Positions 45,404-55,815 are shown, numbered from the stretch's first letter. The stretch: 64,000 nt of DNA from Verrucomicrobia bacterium LP2A (GCA_000526255.1 JAFS01000002.1:744001-808000); one strand, 5' to 3'. Notes: generated by a model not told the origin, from the letters alone. Numbers and translations: made by a program.

Positions 45404-46619
45404 CGCTCCGCTCCGAATCTTCGGAGGAAGCGGAGCGGGCCTCTCGCGCTCTTTCCCGGCTGGCTTCGGCAGCTTTCCGCTTCCGCTGCGCCTCTTCGCC
45501 TTGCGACAAGAAGTGAAAATTCCGGTAGATCCGAGGGACGCGCGCGCCGACGGCGGTGACGATTTCGTATCCGATCGTTCCGGCGATCTTCGCCAGCTCC
45601 TCCGCGTAGATGACCTGATCGCCCTGGGAGCCGAGAAGCACGACCTCATCACCGACCTTGCATCCCGGCACGCCGCTGACATCGACGATCGACTGGTCCA
45701 TCGTCACTCGCCCGCGAACCCGACAGCGACTCCCGCGCACCAGGACTTGCGCGCGATTCGAGAGGGCGCGGAAATAACCGTCTCCATATCCGACGGCAAG
45801 CGTCGCCAGATTCTGCGCCTTGCGAAGCACGTAAGCGGCTCCGTAGCTCACGGTTCGACCGGCCGGGAGGTGCCGGAGGAGAGTAATCCGCGTTTTCCAG
45901 GACAGGACCGGTCGAAGCAGTCGCCGAAGGAAGGGCATGGGGGGCAATCCATAGAGAGCGAGACCGACGCGGACAAACGAGCAGGCGTAGACGGTCTTTC
46001 GCCAAAGGGCAGCGCTGTTGGCGACGTGGAGCTTCTTGTCGGCGAAGTGCGATCGCCAGCGCATGAGCTCGTTCCACTGCTCCTCCGTTCTCTCCGGATC
46101 CTCATCCGCCGAGCTAAAGTGGGTGCAGACGGCTTCAATCTCGACGGCCGGAAGGCGCTCCGCGCGCTTGAGCTCCTTCACGGCCTCGGCTCCCCACAGG
46201 CCGAGCCTGCCCATGCCCGTGTCGATCTTGAAGTGAGCCGCGGCGCGCACTCCGGCCTTCTGAGCCGCCACATCGAGCCGCTTCGCCTCCTCGTAGGTCG
46301 AGATGGTCGGCAAAGCGCGGCATTCGATCGCCCGTGTGAACTCTTCCGGAAGGCAAGCGCTCAGTAAGAGGATGGGAGTCGCCACGACACCCGCCGCTCG
46401 AAGCTCGGCCGCTTCCTTGACGTTGCTCACGCCGAGGATATCCGCCCCTCCTCCGACCAGCTCCTTGGCTACCGGGATCAGGCCGTGGCCGTAGGCGTTG
46501 GCTTTGACCACCGCAACGAGCTTGGTCTCTTCCGAAATCCTGCTTCGTACCACGGCCAGATTGTGGCGAAGCGCGGAACCGTCGACTTCTGCCCAACAGC
46601 GTAGAGCGCGATCTTTCAT
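45360..46619 (-). CDS. alr: Alanine racemase
   Basis: The 419-residue PLP enzyme makes D-alanine for peptidoglycan. The PLP lysine lies in VAVVKANAYGHGL (~residue 39), the catalytic tyrosine in GRTVSYGAAYVL (~residue 262), and GYGDGYFRALSNRA and GRVTMDQSIVDV are typical. A ~45-residue basic/acidic tail after the usual end (GEEAQRKRKAAEASRERA onwards) is unusual and overlaps lpd on the other strand. It is the last gene of the metG-to-alr run. Confidence 0.95.
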   Translation of the reverse strand: MKDRALRCWAEVDGSALRHNLAVVRSRISEETKLVAVVKANAYGHGLIPVAKELVGGGADILGVSNVKEAAELRAAGVVATPILLLSACLPEEFTRAIECRALPTISTYEEAKRLDVAAQKAGVRAAAHFKIDTGMGRLGLWGAEAVKELKRAERLPAVEIEAVCTHFSSADEDPERTEEQWNELMRWRSHFADKKLHVANSAALWRKTVYACSFVRVGLALYGLPPMPFLRRLLRPVLSWKTRITLLRHLPAGRTVSYGAAYVLRKAQNLATLAVGYGDGYFRALSNRAQVLVRGSRCRVRGRVTMDQSIVDVSGVPGCKVGDEVVLLGSQGDQVIYAEELAKIAGTIGYEIVTAVGARVPRIYRNFHFLSQGEEAQRKRKAAEASRERAREARSASSEDSERSVKNRPIAARLTRQA

Positions 46620-46625
46620 GAAAAC

Positions 46626-47225
46626 CTAGGCAGGGGTTCCGGCCAGAGAGGGAACCGGGCCCCGCAAATAAATGGGTTCGGGAAACGGCTCCTCCGAAAA
46701 GGCGGCGCTCTCTTCCTCGATCCGTAGAAAATCCTCGGCTCGCGGGAAGGCGCGGTGCAAGTCTGGCCCAAGCTCTTCGGATGCAACGGCCAAATCCAGG
46801 CTTTGCACCCGGATCGCCAGCTCCCCCTTGGGAAAGACGAAGGTGGATCGCTCGAGTCGACCGAAGGAGAAAAGCGTTCCGTAAAGCTCTCCTCGCCTGG
46901 CGTCGGAAAAGACACCAAGCCGCGCCATATCGGGGAATTGAAGGGCGAGGGACCAGGCGCTGCAGATGGAACGGAGACGGGCGCCCTTGGAGAAGGCGAT
47001 TGCCTGGGCTGCGGCAACGGAGACGCGGATCGAGGAGAAGGAGCCCGGTCCCACGCCGACGATTACGGTCTGGATGCGGAGTGAGGGAAGCGCCAACTCT
47101 TGCAAGGAGGAAAAAAGAGCAGCGGAATGGCGTGCGCCTTCAAATTTCCAGGTCTCGACGACTCGTCCCGGCTCCCCAATCGCCAAGCTGCCCGAGGACG
47201 AGGACGTTTCCAGGGCGAGAATCAT
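46626..47225 (-). CDS. tsaB: tRNA threonylcarbamoyladenosine biosynthesis protein TsaB
   Basis: The 199-residue inactive ASKHA-family homologue of TsaD starts with ILALETSSSSGSLAIG and has VIVGVGPGSFSSIRVSVAAAQAIAF, the family glycine-rich segment. With TsaD and TsaE it makes the t6A modification at position 37 of ANN-decoding tRNAs. tsaE lies 42 bases upstream in the same run. tsaD is not in this window. Confidence 0.92.
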   Translation of the reverse strand: MILALETSSSSGSLAIGEPGRVVETWKFEGARHSAALFSSLQELALPSLRIQTVIVGVGPGSFSSIRVSVAAAQAIAFSKGARLRSICSAWSLALQFPDMARLGVFSDARRGELYGTLFSFGRLERSTFVFPKGELAIRVQSLDLAVASEELGPDLHRAFPRAEDFLRIEEESAAFSEEPFPEPIYLRGPVPSLAGTPA

Positions 47226-47267
47226 GGGAGTGCGGAATCTGAAGCGGGACTTTGTCCGAACGAGTCA

Positions 47268-47687
47268 TTACCCCGCTCTTCGCCGGATCATCCGCTCATT
47301 TTCCGAAAGAAGCAAGAGCTCCCATCGCTCCGTTTGCGGAGGAAGAAGCCCTTCCATCTTCTCGGGCCACTCGATCACGACGACCGTCGGCTCGTTCCAG
47401 AACTCCTCGAGATGAAGCGCCTCCGCCTCCCGAGTCCACTCCAGTCGGTAGAGGTCTACGTGAGCAAGGGGAAGCCGCCCGCTTCGATATTCATGCACCA
47501 GCGTGAAGGTCGGGCTGGTCACCGGCTCCCGAACGCCGATCCCGTGGGCGATGCCGCGCGCGAGAGTCGACTTGCCGGCTCCCAGCCCGCCGTAGAGGGC
47601 GAAGACGGTGCGAGGAGAGGCCTCTTCCCCCAAGCGGCGGCCGAAGCGCTCGGTTTCTTCAGGAGAGGCGGAAATGATCGAATCCAT
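47268..47687 (-). CDS. tsaE: tRNA threonylcarbamoyladenosine biosynthesis ATPase TsaE
   Basis: The 139-residue ATPase has a Walker A motif (ALYGGLGAGKSTLARGIAHGIG), the TSPTFTLVHEY segment, and HVDLYRLE and VVVIEWPEKM downstream. It drives turnover of the TsaBD complex. ATG 47685-47687 overlaps the end of thiL by 29 bases; an upstream in-frame ATG at 47738 would overlap it more. Confidence 0.93.
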   Translation of the reverse strand: MDSIISASPEETERFGRRLGEEASPRTVFALYGGLGAGKSTLARGIAHGIGVREPVTSPTFTLVHEYRSGRLPLAHVDLYRLEWTREAEALHLEEFWNEPTVVVIEWPEKMEGLLPPQTERWELLLLSENERMIRRRAG

Positions 47688-48582
47688 GGAAGGAGGGCGT
47701 CTTTCCGCAGATGGCGGAGGAGGGGTGGAGGCAGACACCGATCCGGGTCAATCGGGTCGAGAACGGCCACTCGTTGCGAAGGGGGCCCTCCCGATCCGGT
47801 TCCACGGTGAAGAGGAGCTCGTAGTCCTCTCCGTCGCAGAGCGCCTGCTGGAGTGAGCAGCCCCGGCGTCGAGGGAGACGCTCCTCGTCCAGCGACCAGT
47901 CGACCTCGGAGGCCTGGGCGAGCCGAGGCAGGTCCGAGGCCAATCCGTCGCTGACGTCCATCAGGGAGGTGGCCCAACCGCCTTTGGCGAGCCATTGCCC
48001 TTCGGCCAGCCGTGGCGGGAATCGAAGGTGACGACCGCTCCCCAGGCTTCCGCCGAGGCTTCCGGTCACATAGAGCCCTGCGCCCGGGCTGGCGCCTGAA
48101 CGCAGGACCGGAGGATAGCCTGCGGTCTCGCCGATCAGAGCGATCGTGAGAACGATCTGGCGGCTCCGGCTGAGCTCACCACCGACCAGATCCACGGCGA
48201 ACCGCCGGGCCAAGCCCTCGATACCTCGATAGATCTCTTGGGCGACGGCCGGGGCGGTCGTAGACGGCAGGGCGAGCGCGATCAGTGCGTAGAGCGGACG
48301 GCCCCCCATGGCGGCGATATCGCTGAGCGCCCGGCCGAGCGCCTTGCGTCCGACCAGCCGCGATGGGGTTTCCGGAGAGAAGTGAACCCCCTCGACCACC
48401 GAGTCGGTCTTGAAGAGCAGGGAGTCTTCCTTGCTCCGCCCTTCGAGAACGGCGCAGTCGTCGCCGACCCCCGCCCGCACGGTGGGGCCATGCCGCCAGT
48501 GCCGGGTGAGGATGCGGAGCAGGCCCTCTTCGCCTAGCGCAGCCAAGGACCGGCACTGGGCGATCGGTTTCCGCAGGGTCAT
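47659..48582 (-). CDS. thiL: Thiamine-monophosphate kinase ThiL
   Basis: The 307-residue enzyme phosphorylates thiamine monophosphate to TPP. It has the PurM-like fold motifs GVGDDCAVLEG, FKTDSVVEGVHFS, GRALSDIAAMGGRPLYALIAL, VGGELSRSRQIVLTIALIGE and MDVSDGLASDLPRLA. ATG 48580-48582 is chosen, an alternative is 48615. Product TPP is also the ligand of the riboswitch before thiC. It sits between a CPBP protease gene and tsaE. Confidence 0.94.
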   Translation of the reverse strand: MTLRKPIAQCRSLAALGEEGLLRILTRHWRHGPTVRAGVGDDCAVLEGRSKEDSLLFKTDSVVEGVHFSPETPSRLVGRKALGRALSDIAAMGGRPLYALIALALPSTTAPAVAQEIYRGIEGLARRFAVDLVGGELSRSRQIVLTIALIGETAGYPPVLRSGASPGAGLYVTGSLGGSLGSGRHLRFPPRLAEGQWLAKGGWATSLMDVSDGLASDLPRLAQASEVDWSLDEERLPRRRGCSLQQALCDGEDYELLFTVEPDREGPLRNEWPFSTRLTRIGVCLHPSSAICGKTPSFHGFDHFRLS

Positions 48583-48611
48583 CGAGCGTTCGCAGTCCTC
48601 TCTTCGCTCCC

Positions 48612-49508
48612 TCAACCGAATTTCGCCAGGAGCAATAGGCCTGTCGTAAAGCTATTGAACCAGCAGTGAATCGCAATGGAGAGCAGGAGCGAACCCGAAA
48701 ATTCGTAAGCGACGCCGAGTAGGAGTCCGAAGAGAAAGAGCGGGAGGAAGGTCGGCCAGTTGAAGTGGAGAAAGGCGAAGAGGAGAGCCGTTACGATGAG
48801 TGCGGTCCTGCGCGAGAGCCGGTTTTTCAGATAGACGTAGAGGAATCCACGGAAGAGCACCTCCTCCCCCAACGGGGCCAGCACCAGAATGAAGAGGAGG
48901 AGCAGGGAGAGGGACGGCCAGTTGTGGGTGCGCACGAAAATCTCGACCGCGGGCTGGGGAGGGGCGGGCACGCCGAAGACCTTCCCGAGGAATTCGGCAA
49001 GAGCCGCCACGAGGCGGAGAGGAAGGTCGGCCGCCAGGGCGATCCAGAAACCGGCTCCGAGGATTTTCCAAACGGGGAGGCGGTTGGTGCCGAAGTAGGT
49101 GCCGAAATCAAGCCGGTGAAAGCGGACCAGGAGCAGGACGGCGATGAGGGCGAGAGTCGAGCCTGCGGAAAAGAAAACCCCGGAGATCAGGAACAGGAAT
49201 ACGGTTACGAGCTCGATCGAGGAAAAGGGGATCGTCGGAGCCTGCCCATACGGTAGCGCTCCGGCATGGCGGAGCTTGCGGAAAGCCAGACCCAAGGCCG
49301 CCGCCGCTGCCGCGCTGGTCAGGAAAAAGCCTGCGACCAGCCCTCCGTATTGGTGCAGGAGCTTGGCGGTGACCTCGTTCATTTCCGGAGGTGGCGCAGC
49401 TTGGAGTTTCGCCGGCCCGTGAGCAACCCGGAAAGAGGAGAGGCCAAGGAGGCAAAGGAGGCCAAAGAGAACCGCCGGAATCTCACGGGAGGAATCCGCC
49501 GGATCCAA
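48612..49508 (-). CDS. CPBP-family intramembrane metalloprotease
   Basis: The 298-residue membrane protein has the CPBP (Abi/CAAX) motifs: LAPLGEEVLFRGFLYVYL with the EExxxR element (~residue 215), LFAFLHFNWPTF with the second histidine, and IAIHCWFNSF with the third. Eight or so hydrophobic segments are present. Such proteins process prenylated or other membrane proteins; the bacterial substrate is unknown. Its start overlaps the end of sppA by 26 bases. Confidence 0.88.
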   Translation of the reverse strand: MDPADSSREIPAVLFGLLCLLGLSSFRVAHGPAKLQAAPPPEMNEVTAKLLHQYGGLVAGFFLTSAAAAAALGLAFRKLRHAGALPYGQAPTIPFSSIELVTVFLFLISGVFFSAGSTLALIAVLLLVRFHRLDFGTYFGTNRLPVWKILGAGFWIALAADLPLRLVAALAEFLGKVFGVPAPPQPAVEIFVRTHNWPSLSLLLLFILVLAPLGEEVLFRGFLYVYLKNRLSRRTALIVTALLFAFLHFNWPTFLPLFLFGLLLGVAYEFSGSLLLSIAIHCWFNSFTTGLLLLAKFG

Positions 49509-50496
49509 AGACGGTCGGTGCCAGGTAGTAGAGACGGCCGGAGATCAGAGGAAGCCGATCGGAGGAGAGGAGGCTTTTCGCCCGAGCTTCGCTCCCGAAA
49601 AGGCCTCGGACCAGCGCCGAGAGTCGGAAGGGGGGAGCGTACCGGACCACGCGGGCTGTCTTGACCTTGCCGAGCTCCTTGCATTTGTTGACGGCGTCTT
49701 CAAAGTAGCCGAGCTCGTCGATCAGCTTGGCCTGCAGAGCCATCGACCCGGAGAGAATTCTCCCGTCGGCCCAACGGGTCTTCAGTTGCTCCAAGTCCAA
49801 GTGCCTTTCCCGGGAAACGATGCCGACGAACCGATCGTAACTGGCGTTGATGAGTCCTTGAACGTAGGCCTGCTCTTCCGGAGTCATTTCCCGCGTCGGA
49901 TTGAGGATGTCCTTCATTTTGCCCGACTTGAGGGTCAGCGCCTTGACGCCGATCTTATCGAGAAGGTCCTTGACATTGAAAGTTTCCAGAATGACCCCGA
50001 TGCTCCCGGTGAGGGAGAGGTCGTTGGCCATCAGGTAACTGGCACCCATGGCGGCATAGTAGCCGCCCGAGGCGGCAACTGATTCCATGTAGACGACGAT
50101 CGGCTTGACTCGCCGAGCCCGATCGAGCTCGTGATAGAGGACATCACTCGCATCGACCTCCCCGCCCGGGGAGTTGATTGCCAGGAGAATGGCTTTGACC
50201 CGACGATCCTCGCGGGCCTGCCGGAGCTGGAGGGCGATGTCCTCGATCATGCTATCCGAGAATTGGCCCGGCTCCTCTCGTGCGATCAGCCCTTGTAAGC
50301 GAATCAGAACGATCTTCTGATCGCGATCGGGATCGCCGGCGACATATTCCTCCGGGAACTCCGGAGGTTTCATGTCCGGGTTGGCGCCTTTCTTCATCTG
50401 GAGCGCATTCCAGAAGATCAAATTGAGCAAGAGACTGACGGCCAAGAGAACGAGGAAAGAGACCGTCCCGCATCCCACCCGTCTCTCGGCGCTCAT
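49483..50496 (-). CDS. sppA: Signal peptide peptidase SppA (short type)
   Basis: The 337-residue serine protease has one N-terminal membrane anchor (VSFLVLLAVSLLLNLIFW). The S49 motifs are LLAINSPGGEVDASDVLYHEL, the catalytic serine in VYMESVAASGGYYAAMGASY, and the lysine region in LTLKSGKMKDILNP. It cleaves leftover signal peptides in the inner membrane. It is the short Gram-positive-like form, not the 67 kDa E. coli type. ATG 50494-50496 gives a normal N-terminus. Confidence 0.92.
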   Translation of the reverse strand: MSAERRVGCGTVSFLVLLAVSLLLNLIFWNALQMKKGANPDMKPPEFPEEYVAGDPDRDQKIVLIRLQGLIAREEPGQFSDSMIEDIALQLRQAREDRRVKAILLAINSPGGEVDASDVLYHELDRARRVKPIVVYMESVAASGGYYAAMGASYLMANDLSLTGSIGVILETFNVKDLLDKIGVKALTLKSGKMKDILNPTREMTPEEQAYVQGLINASYDRFVGIVSRERHLDLEQLKTRWADGRILSGSMALQAKLIDELGYFEDAVNKCKELGKVKTARVVRYAPPFRLSALVRGLFGSEARAKSLLSSDRLPLISGRLYYLAPTVFGSGGFLP

Positions 50497-50578
50497 GGCG
50501 CATGAGAATGACAGAGAGAGCAATGCTGGGCAATGGCAAGCTCGTGAGGGGCCGGAAAATCTTCCGATTCCTCGGCCC

Positions 50579-52096
50579 CTATCCTTCGATCCGGGGGAAA
50601 AGGGGCTCGGGGGCTCCAGCGGAATAGCTTTCCCTTGGCGGCGCAAAGGCGGCACGGGAGAGGAGCGGGGGTTCGGTGGCGCCGAGCTCGGTCAGCAGCT
50701 TTCGGCTGCTTCGGGGAAGTGCTGGTTCGATGAGAATGGCAATCCGCCGGAGCGTCTCCGCCAGGATCGCCAAAATGAGATCCAACCGCTTTTCCGAAGC
50801 GGGAGCCCGGGCCACTCTCCAGGGAGCGGCTTGGTCGACGTAACGGTTGGCTCGGCCGATGAAGGCCCACGCAACGGCGAGGCCTCTGCCGGTGTCACCC
50901 TGGTCGAAGGCGCTCCGATAGGCCTCTTCGTCGAAGGCCGAAGCGAGCTCCTTCTCGGACTGCTCGGCTTCCGAATCGATCCAGCCGGGGACTCGTCCTC
51001 CCCGGTAACGCGCGATCATGGAGAGAGAGCGGTGCGCGAAATTCCCTAAGTCGTTGGCAAGATCACTCTTATACCTCTGGAAAAGCTTCTCGTCCGAGAA
51101 GTCGGCGTCGTTGCCGAGGGTCATCTCTCGCAAGAGAAAGTAACGGAGCGCGTCGGAACCGAAACGGTCAAGATAGGGCAGGGGATCGATCGCGTTCCCG
51201 GTCGATTTGCTCATCTTGGCTCCCCGATTGAGCCACCAGCCGTGCACCAGGAGCCTCCGCGGGAGCGGAAGCTCCAACGCGTCGAGAATCGCGGGCCAGT
51301 AGACGCCGTGAGGCGGCACGAGGATATCCTTTCCGATGATCTGAAGGTCGGCGGGCCACCAGGAGCCGCCATCCCCTTCCCGGGCAAAGGAGACGTAATT
51401 GAGCAGAGCGTCGAACCAGACATAGGTTACATAGTCCTCGTCGAAGGGGAGCGGAATGCCCCAGGCAAGGCGGCTTCGGGGCCGGGAAATGCAGAGCTCC
51501 TGCAGCGGACGTTGCAAGGCGGCGAGCAACTCGTTGCGGCGAAATTCGGGGACGATCCAGTCTGGTCGGGATTCGATTTCTCGCCGAATTCGCTCTCCGA
51601 ATCGCGAAAGAAGGAAGAAATAGTTCGGCTCGCGCATCGGGACCACTTCGCCGAAGATCTCCGGCCAGCGGCCGTCCACCCTCTCCTTCTCGGTGACGAA
51701 CTGCTCTTGCCGCAGGCTGTAAAAGCCCTCGTGCTCCTCGAAGCGGAGCAGCTCCTTCTCTCGGAGACGGCGCAGATACGATCGAACCACCTCCTTGTGC
51801 TGCAGTTCGGTCGTGCGGGCAAACCGGTCGAAGGAGATGTCGAGTCGTTCCCAGAGTGCGCGGAAGAGGCCGCTCTGCCGGTCGCAGAAATCCTGCGGAT
51901 CAAGCCCGAGAGCGCGGGCCGATTGCTGCACCTTTTGCCCATGCTCGTCGACCCCGGTCAGGAAAAAGACCGAGCGGCCGCAGAGGCGCTGGTAGCGCGC
52001 AAGGGCATCGGCAAGCGTCTTTTCGTAGGCGTGCCCCAGGTGAGGGGAGCCGTTGACATAGTCGATCGCCGTCGTGAGGAAAAAGCGCTCTCCCAT
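50579..52096 (-). CDS. metG: Methionyl-tRNA synthetase
   Basis: The 505-residue class I synthetase has the HIGH-like NGSPHLGHAYEKT at residue ~16 and KMSKS in GAKMSKSTGNAIDP at ~290, with GVDEHGQKVQQSA near the N-terminus. The connective region lacks the zinc-binding cysteines, and the C-terminal tRNA-binding (Trbp111-like) domain is absent, as in the short bacterial group. ATG 52094-52096 is chosen over unconserved upstream in-frame codons. It heads the metG-sppA-CPBP-thiL-tsaE-tsaB-alr run, divergent from the HU gene. Confidence 0.95.
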   Translation of the reverse strand: MGERFFLTTAIDYVNGSPHLGHAYEKTLADALARYQRLCGRSVFFLTGVDEHGQKVQQSARALGLDPQDFCDRQSGLFRALWERLDISFDRFARTTELQHKEVVRSYLRRLREKELLRFEEHEGFYSLRQEQFVTEKERVDGRWPEIFGEVVPMREPNYFFLLSRFGERIRREIESRPDWIVPEFRRNELLAALQRPLQELCISRPRSRLAWGIPLPFDEDYVTYVWFDALLNYVSFAREGDGGSWWPADLQIIGKDILVPPHGVYWPAILDALELPLPRRLLVHGWWLNRGAKMSKSTGNAIDPLPYLDRFGSDALRYFLLREMTLGNDADFSDEKLFQRYKSDLANDLGNFAHRSLSMIARYRGGRVPGWIDSEAEQSEKELASAFDEEAYRSAFDQGDTGRGLAVAWAFIGRANRYVDQAAPWRVARAPASEKRLDLILAILAETLRRIAILIEPALPRSSRKLLTELGATEPPLLSRAAFAPPRESYSAGAPEPLFPRIEG

Positions 52097-52350
52097 AAAT
52101 AGAATTCCCCTTAGCGAGAATGCCGCCGCAAGAGGTGGGTGAAAAAGGACATGCCGAGCCCAACAAAAAGCAGACGCATCCCGATTTGCAAGCCGCAGAC
52201 ACAAATTTCGCGGAGGAGGCGCTGCAAATGGAGGTGCGCCGCCGGTGTCAAAGGGCACTTCGACCGCTTTTTCTATTGTGCAACCTTCTTTTCAGATTAT
52301 TCTTTCCGTAGAAAGGGCTTCCGGAGAGGGGAGTCGCAACGGATTGATCT

Positions 52351-52686
52351 ATGGGAAACCTGACGCGAAGGGATTTGGTGGTGCAGGTTGCGGAAGAGAC
52401 CAATCTACCGCAGCAGCAGGCGGCGAAGGCCTTGGGCTCCTTATTGCGGATTCTCATGGAGAGCTTCGGGAACCGTCAGAACGTCGAGTTGCGGAATTTC
52501 GGCGTGTTCGAAATCGCGCTGCGCCGCGCCCGCGTCGGCCGAAACCCTCGGAGTCCGGGACGTGACATCACGATTCCTCCTCGCGCGGTCGTACGCTTCA
52601 AGCCAGGGAAGCAGGTCAAGCGAATCCTGCAAAAGGTTACGCAAGAACTTCTGGAGGAGGGTGCGGGGAAAAAAAGCTCGCCCTGA
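52351..52686 (+). CDS. HU/IHF-family DNA-binding protein
   Basis: The 111-residue protein has the HU/IHF fold: TRRDLVVQVAEETNLPQQQAAKAL helices, NVELRNFGVFEI, then the beta-arm region ARVGRNPRSPGRDITIPPRAVVRFKPG, and KQVKRILQ. HU/IHF bends and compacts DNA. It starts a plus-strand run leading to hisS. Confidence 0.93.
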   Translation: MGNLTRRDLVVQVAEETNLPQQQAAKALGSLLRILMESFGNRQNVELRNFGVFEIALRRARVGRNPRSPGRDITIPPRAVVRFKPGKQVKRILQKVTQELLEEGAGKKSSP

Positions 52687-52753
52687 GCCAGGCGGTTGGG
52701 GATAGTGCCTGATCTCGCTATCCCGCTTGGAAGTTAGAGCGGGCCGCCGCGCC

Positions 52754-54034
52754 ATGCAGCCTCTTCCCGGATTTCGCGACTTTTACCCGGAGGAATTCGC
52801 CTTCCGGGAAGCTATCCTATCCCGCTGGCGGAGCACCGCGCGGCGCTACGGCTTCGTCGAGTACGATGGCCCGGTCCTTGAGCCGCTCGATCTCTATCGG
52901 AAAAAATCCGGCTCCGAGATCCTCGATCAGGTTTACCAGTTCAGCGATCGCGGAGGCAGGCTGGTGGCCATGCGGCCCGAGATAACGCCCACGCTCGCGC
53001 GCATGGTCCGAGTGCGCCACCGCGACTACCGCAAGCCCTTGAAATGGTTCTCGATTCCCCAGGTGTACCGCTACGAACGGGCGCAGAGGGGCCGGCTACG
53101 GGAGCATTTCCAGTGGAACTGCGATATCCTGGGGGAGGAGTCCCTGGAAGCCGATATCGAAGTCATTGCCCTGTTGATCGACCTGCTCCGCGGCTTCGGG
53201 CTGGGGCCGGAGGATTTTGTGGTGCGGTTGAGCGACCGAGGGTTCTGGGCCCGGTTTTTTGAGCAGCACGAGGTACGGGAGGAAGAGCGGTATGGGCTCT
53301 TTCAGGCGATCGACAAGATCGAGCGTCAACCGCGCGAAAAGACAGAGGAGGCGCTGGGCCCCCTGGCTGCTCCGGTCTTTCGACTGATCGAGGAGGGTGA
53401 ACCTTGGGAGCCGGTGGAACGAGTGTTGGCCGGGTTGGGGGCGCGTGGGCTCGGGCCATTCGCGGAGCAGGATTACCGCGTAGTGCGCGGTCTTGCCTAT
53501 TATACCGGGACCGTCTTCGAAGCATTCGACCGGCAGGGAACTTTTCGGGCCATTGCCGGAGGGGGTCGGTATGACGATCTTCTTGAGCGTCTCGGCGGCG
53601 AGCCGATGCCAGCCGTTGGATTTGGCATGGGCGATGTGGTGCTGGGAGAGCTGCTTCGAGAGAAAGGGAAGCTTGAGGCGATGCTCCCGCAACCGGAGAT
53701 CTTCGTCATCATCTCCGAGGAAGAGGTTCGTCCGGCGGCCGTCCGGCTGGTGCACTCGCTGCGGGATCAGGGATTTTCGGTCGATTACCCTCTCCACGCC
53801 GCCAAGCCTAAGAAGCAGTGGGAGCGGGCCGAGTCCTTGGGCGCTCGTCATGCCGTCGTTGTGGACGTCCGCGTGATCGAGGGGATGGTAGAATTGCGGG
53901 AGATGGCTTCCCGCAAGAGCCGGGTCGTTTCGCTGGAAGCGATCGGATCGCTTCTCAAGGGGGAGAGGACGGTGCCCGCATCAGAGGGAGAATCGACGAT
54001 GCTCGGGCTTTCCGGGGGGAAGGGGTTGGGATGA
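52754..54034 (+). CDS. hisS: Histidyl-tRNA synthetase
   Basis: The 426-residue class II synthetase has the N-terminal [11 protein letters not shown], motif 2 [24 protein letters not shown], the histidine-binding [13 protein letters not shown], and [14 protein letters not shown]; the C-terminal anticodon-binding domain follows. ATG 52754 is preferred because it starts the conserved part. The stop overlaps the ATG of aspS by 4 bases, so translation is coupled. Confidence 0.96.
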   Translation: MQPLPGFRDFYPEEFAFREAILSRWRSTARRYGFVEYDGPVLEPLDLYRKKSGSEILDQVYQFSDRGGRLVAMRPEITPTLARMVRVRHRDYRKPLKWFSIPQVYRYERAQRGRLREHFQWNCDILGEESLEADIEVIALLIDLLRGFGLGPEDFVVRLSDRGFWARFFEQHEVREEERYGLFQAIDKIERQPREKTEEALGPLAAPVFRLIEEGEPWEPVERVLAGLGARGLGPFAEQDYRVVRGLAYYTGTVFEAFDRQGTFRAIAGGGRYDDLLERLGGEPMPAVGFGMGDVVLGELLREKGKLEAMLPQPEIFVIISEEEVRPAAVRLVHSLRDQGFSVDYPLHAAKPKKQWERAESLGARHAVVVDVRVIEGMVELREMASRKSRVVSLEAIGSLLKGERTVPASEGESTMLGLSGGKGLG

Positions 54035-55815
54035 GAATCGCGAATCGGTGGCGCACGCATCATTGCGCTCAACTGCGGAAGACGGACGTGGGCCGGAAAG
54101 TGCGGCTCTGTGGCTGGGTCGATCGCCGGCGAGACCATGGCGGGCTTGTCTTTGTCGATCTCCGGGATCGAGAGGGAATCTCCCAGATCGTCTTTCATCC
54201 GGAGGAACATCCGGAGGCGGCGGAGATCGGGAAGGCCCTGCACGCCGAGGATCTCGTTCAAGTGGAAGGGGTGGTGGCGAGACGGCCCGAGGGGACCGAA
54301 AACACCGGCTTGGCGACCGGGGAGATCGAGGTGGTTGCCCACTCGGTCCGGCTGCTCAACTCCTGCTTACCGCTGCCGTTTCCCCTCGATGCGGCCGTCG
54401 AGAATGAAGAGTTACGGCTCAGCTTCCGTTTCCTCGACTTGCGGCGTCCGCGGATGCTCGAAAACCTCCGGCTCCGCCATCGGATCGTCAAGGCGGTGAG
54501 GGAATACCTGGACGGGCAGGGCTTTCTCGATGTCGAGACCCCCATCCTCTCGAAGAGCACACCCGAAGGAGCGCGGGATTTCCTCGTTCCGAGCCGGTTG
54601 GCTCCCGGCTCCTTCTATGCCCTGCCTCAGGCTCCCCAACAGTACAAACAGCTTCTCATGGTCGCCGGAGTCGAGCGTTACTATCAGGTCGCCCGCTGCT
54701 TCCGCGACGAAGACTTGCGGTCGGACCGGCAGCCCGAATTTACCCAAATCGATCTGGAGGCGTCCTTCGTCGAGCCCGAGGACATTCAGTTCTGGGTCGA
54801 AGGAGTGCTCGGGAAGATCTTTCGCGATGTTCTCGGTACCGATCTCCCGCTCCCCTTCCCCCGAATGAGCTATCATGAAGCGATGGATCGTTACGGGAGC
54901 GACAAGCCCGATCTGCGGTACGGGATCGACCTTTACGATGTTGGGGAGATCTTTCGGGAGTCGGACCTGAAGGTCTTCCGGACGGTCCTGGACGGAGGCG
55001 GGGTAGTCAAGGCGGTGAACGGGAAAGGGCTGGCGAACATCGGCGCCTCGGAGCTGGCGGCGCTCGAAGAGCTCGCTCGAAGCCTAGGGGCGAAGGGACT
55101 GGCCTACATTCGGGTGGAGAGTTCCGGCTGGAGATCGCCGATCGGGAAATTCCTTACCTCCGGGCAACGGGATGCGCTTGCGCGCACGCTCGGTGCGACC
55201 GAAGGGGATCTGCTCCTCTTCGCGGCCGATCGGTGGGAGCTCGCCTGTGAAATTCTTGGCCGCGTCCGCCTTCGGCTGGCGGAGCTCTCCGGGGAGCGAA
55301 GAGCTCATTCCGAATGGAAATTCCTCTGGGTGACCGACTTTCCTCTGTTGGCGTTCGACCGGGAGGAGGACCGGTGGACTTCGATCCATCACCCTTTCAC
55401 CCGGCCACGATCGGAAGATCTGGCGCTTTTGGAGGAAGGGCGCTTCGGAGAGGTCCGGGCCTTGGCCTATGACGTCGTTCTCAACGGGACGGAGCTGGGC
55501 GGGGGCAGCATCCGAATTCATGAGGCGGACCTGCAGCAGAAGATCTTTTCGATCCTCGGGATCGATCCGGAGACCCAGGAGGAGCGTTTCGGCCATCTGC
55601 TCCGGGCCTTCCGTTACGGAGCTCCTCCTCATGGGGGCGTCGCGCTCGGCCTCGACCGGCTCGTCATGCTTTTGGCCGGGGCGGAATCGATTCGGGACGT
55701 CATCGCCTTTCCGAAGAACCGGCATGGAATCGATCCACTGACGGGCTCTCCTTCGGGAGTCGAGGCGAAGCAGCTTCGGGAGCTGCGGATCACTGCGGGG
55801 AGGGGAGACGCGTGA
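54031..55815 (+). CDS. aspS: Aspartyl-tRNA synthetase (bacterial type)
   Basis: The 594-residue class II synthetase has an N-terminal OB-fold ([23 protein letters not shown]), motif 2 [23 protein letters not shown], a bacterial GAD insertion (~300-415), motif 3 [16 protein letters not shown], and RDVIAFPKN. Whether it discriminates tRNA-Asn is not clear from sequence; if it does not, GatCAB must exist elsewhere. The start overlaps hisS. Confidence 0.96.
   Translation: MRIANRWRTHHCAQLRKTDVGRKVRLCGWVDRRRDHGGLVFVDLRDREGISQIVFHPEEHPEAAEIGKALHAEDLVQVEGVVARRPEGTENTGLATGEIEVVAHSVRLLNSCLPLPFPLDAAVENEELRLSFRFLDLRRPRMLENLRLRHRIVKAVREYLDGQGFLDVETPILSKSTPEGARDFLVPSRLAPGSFYALPQAPQQYKQLLMVAGVERYYQVARCFRDEDLRSDRQPEFTQIDLEASFVEPEDIQFWVEGVLGKIFRDVLGTDLPLPFPRMSYHEAMDRYGSDKPDLRYGIDLYDVGEIFRESDLKVFRTVLDGGGVVKAVNGKGLANIGASELAALEELARSLGAKGLAYIRVESSGWRSPIGKFLTSGQRDALARTLGATEGDLLLFAADRWELACEILGRVRLRLAELSGERRAHSEWKFLWVTDFPLLAFDREEDRWTSIHHPFTRPRSEDLALLEEGRFGEVRALAYDVVLNGTELGGGSIRIHEADLQQKIFSILGIDPETQEERFGHLLRAFRYGAPPHGGVALGLDRLVMLLAGAESIRDVIAFPKNRHGIDPLTGSPSGVEAKQLRELRITAGRGDA

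Noticed and set aside
52120-52311. Small open frame between metG and the HU-like gene
   Set aside because: About 63 codons without family similarity or ribosome site; the region more likely holds the divergent promoters.
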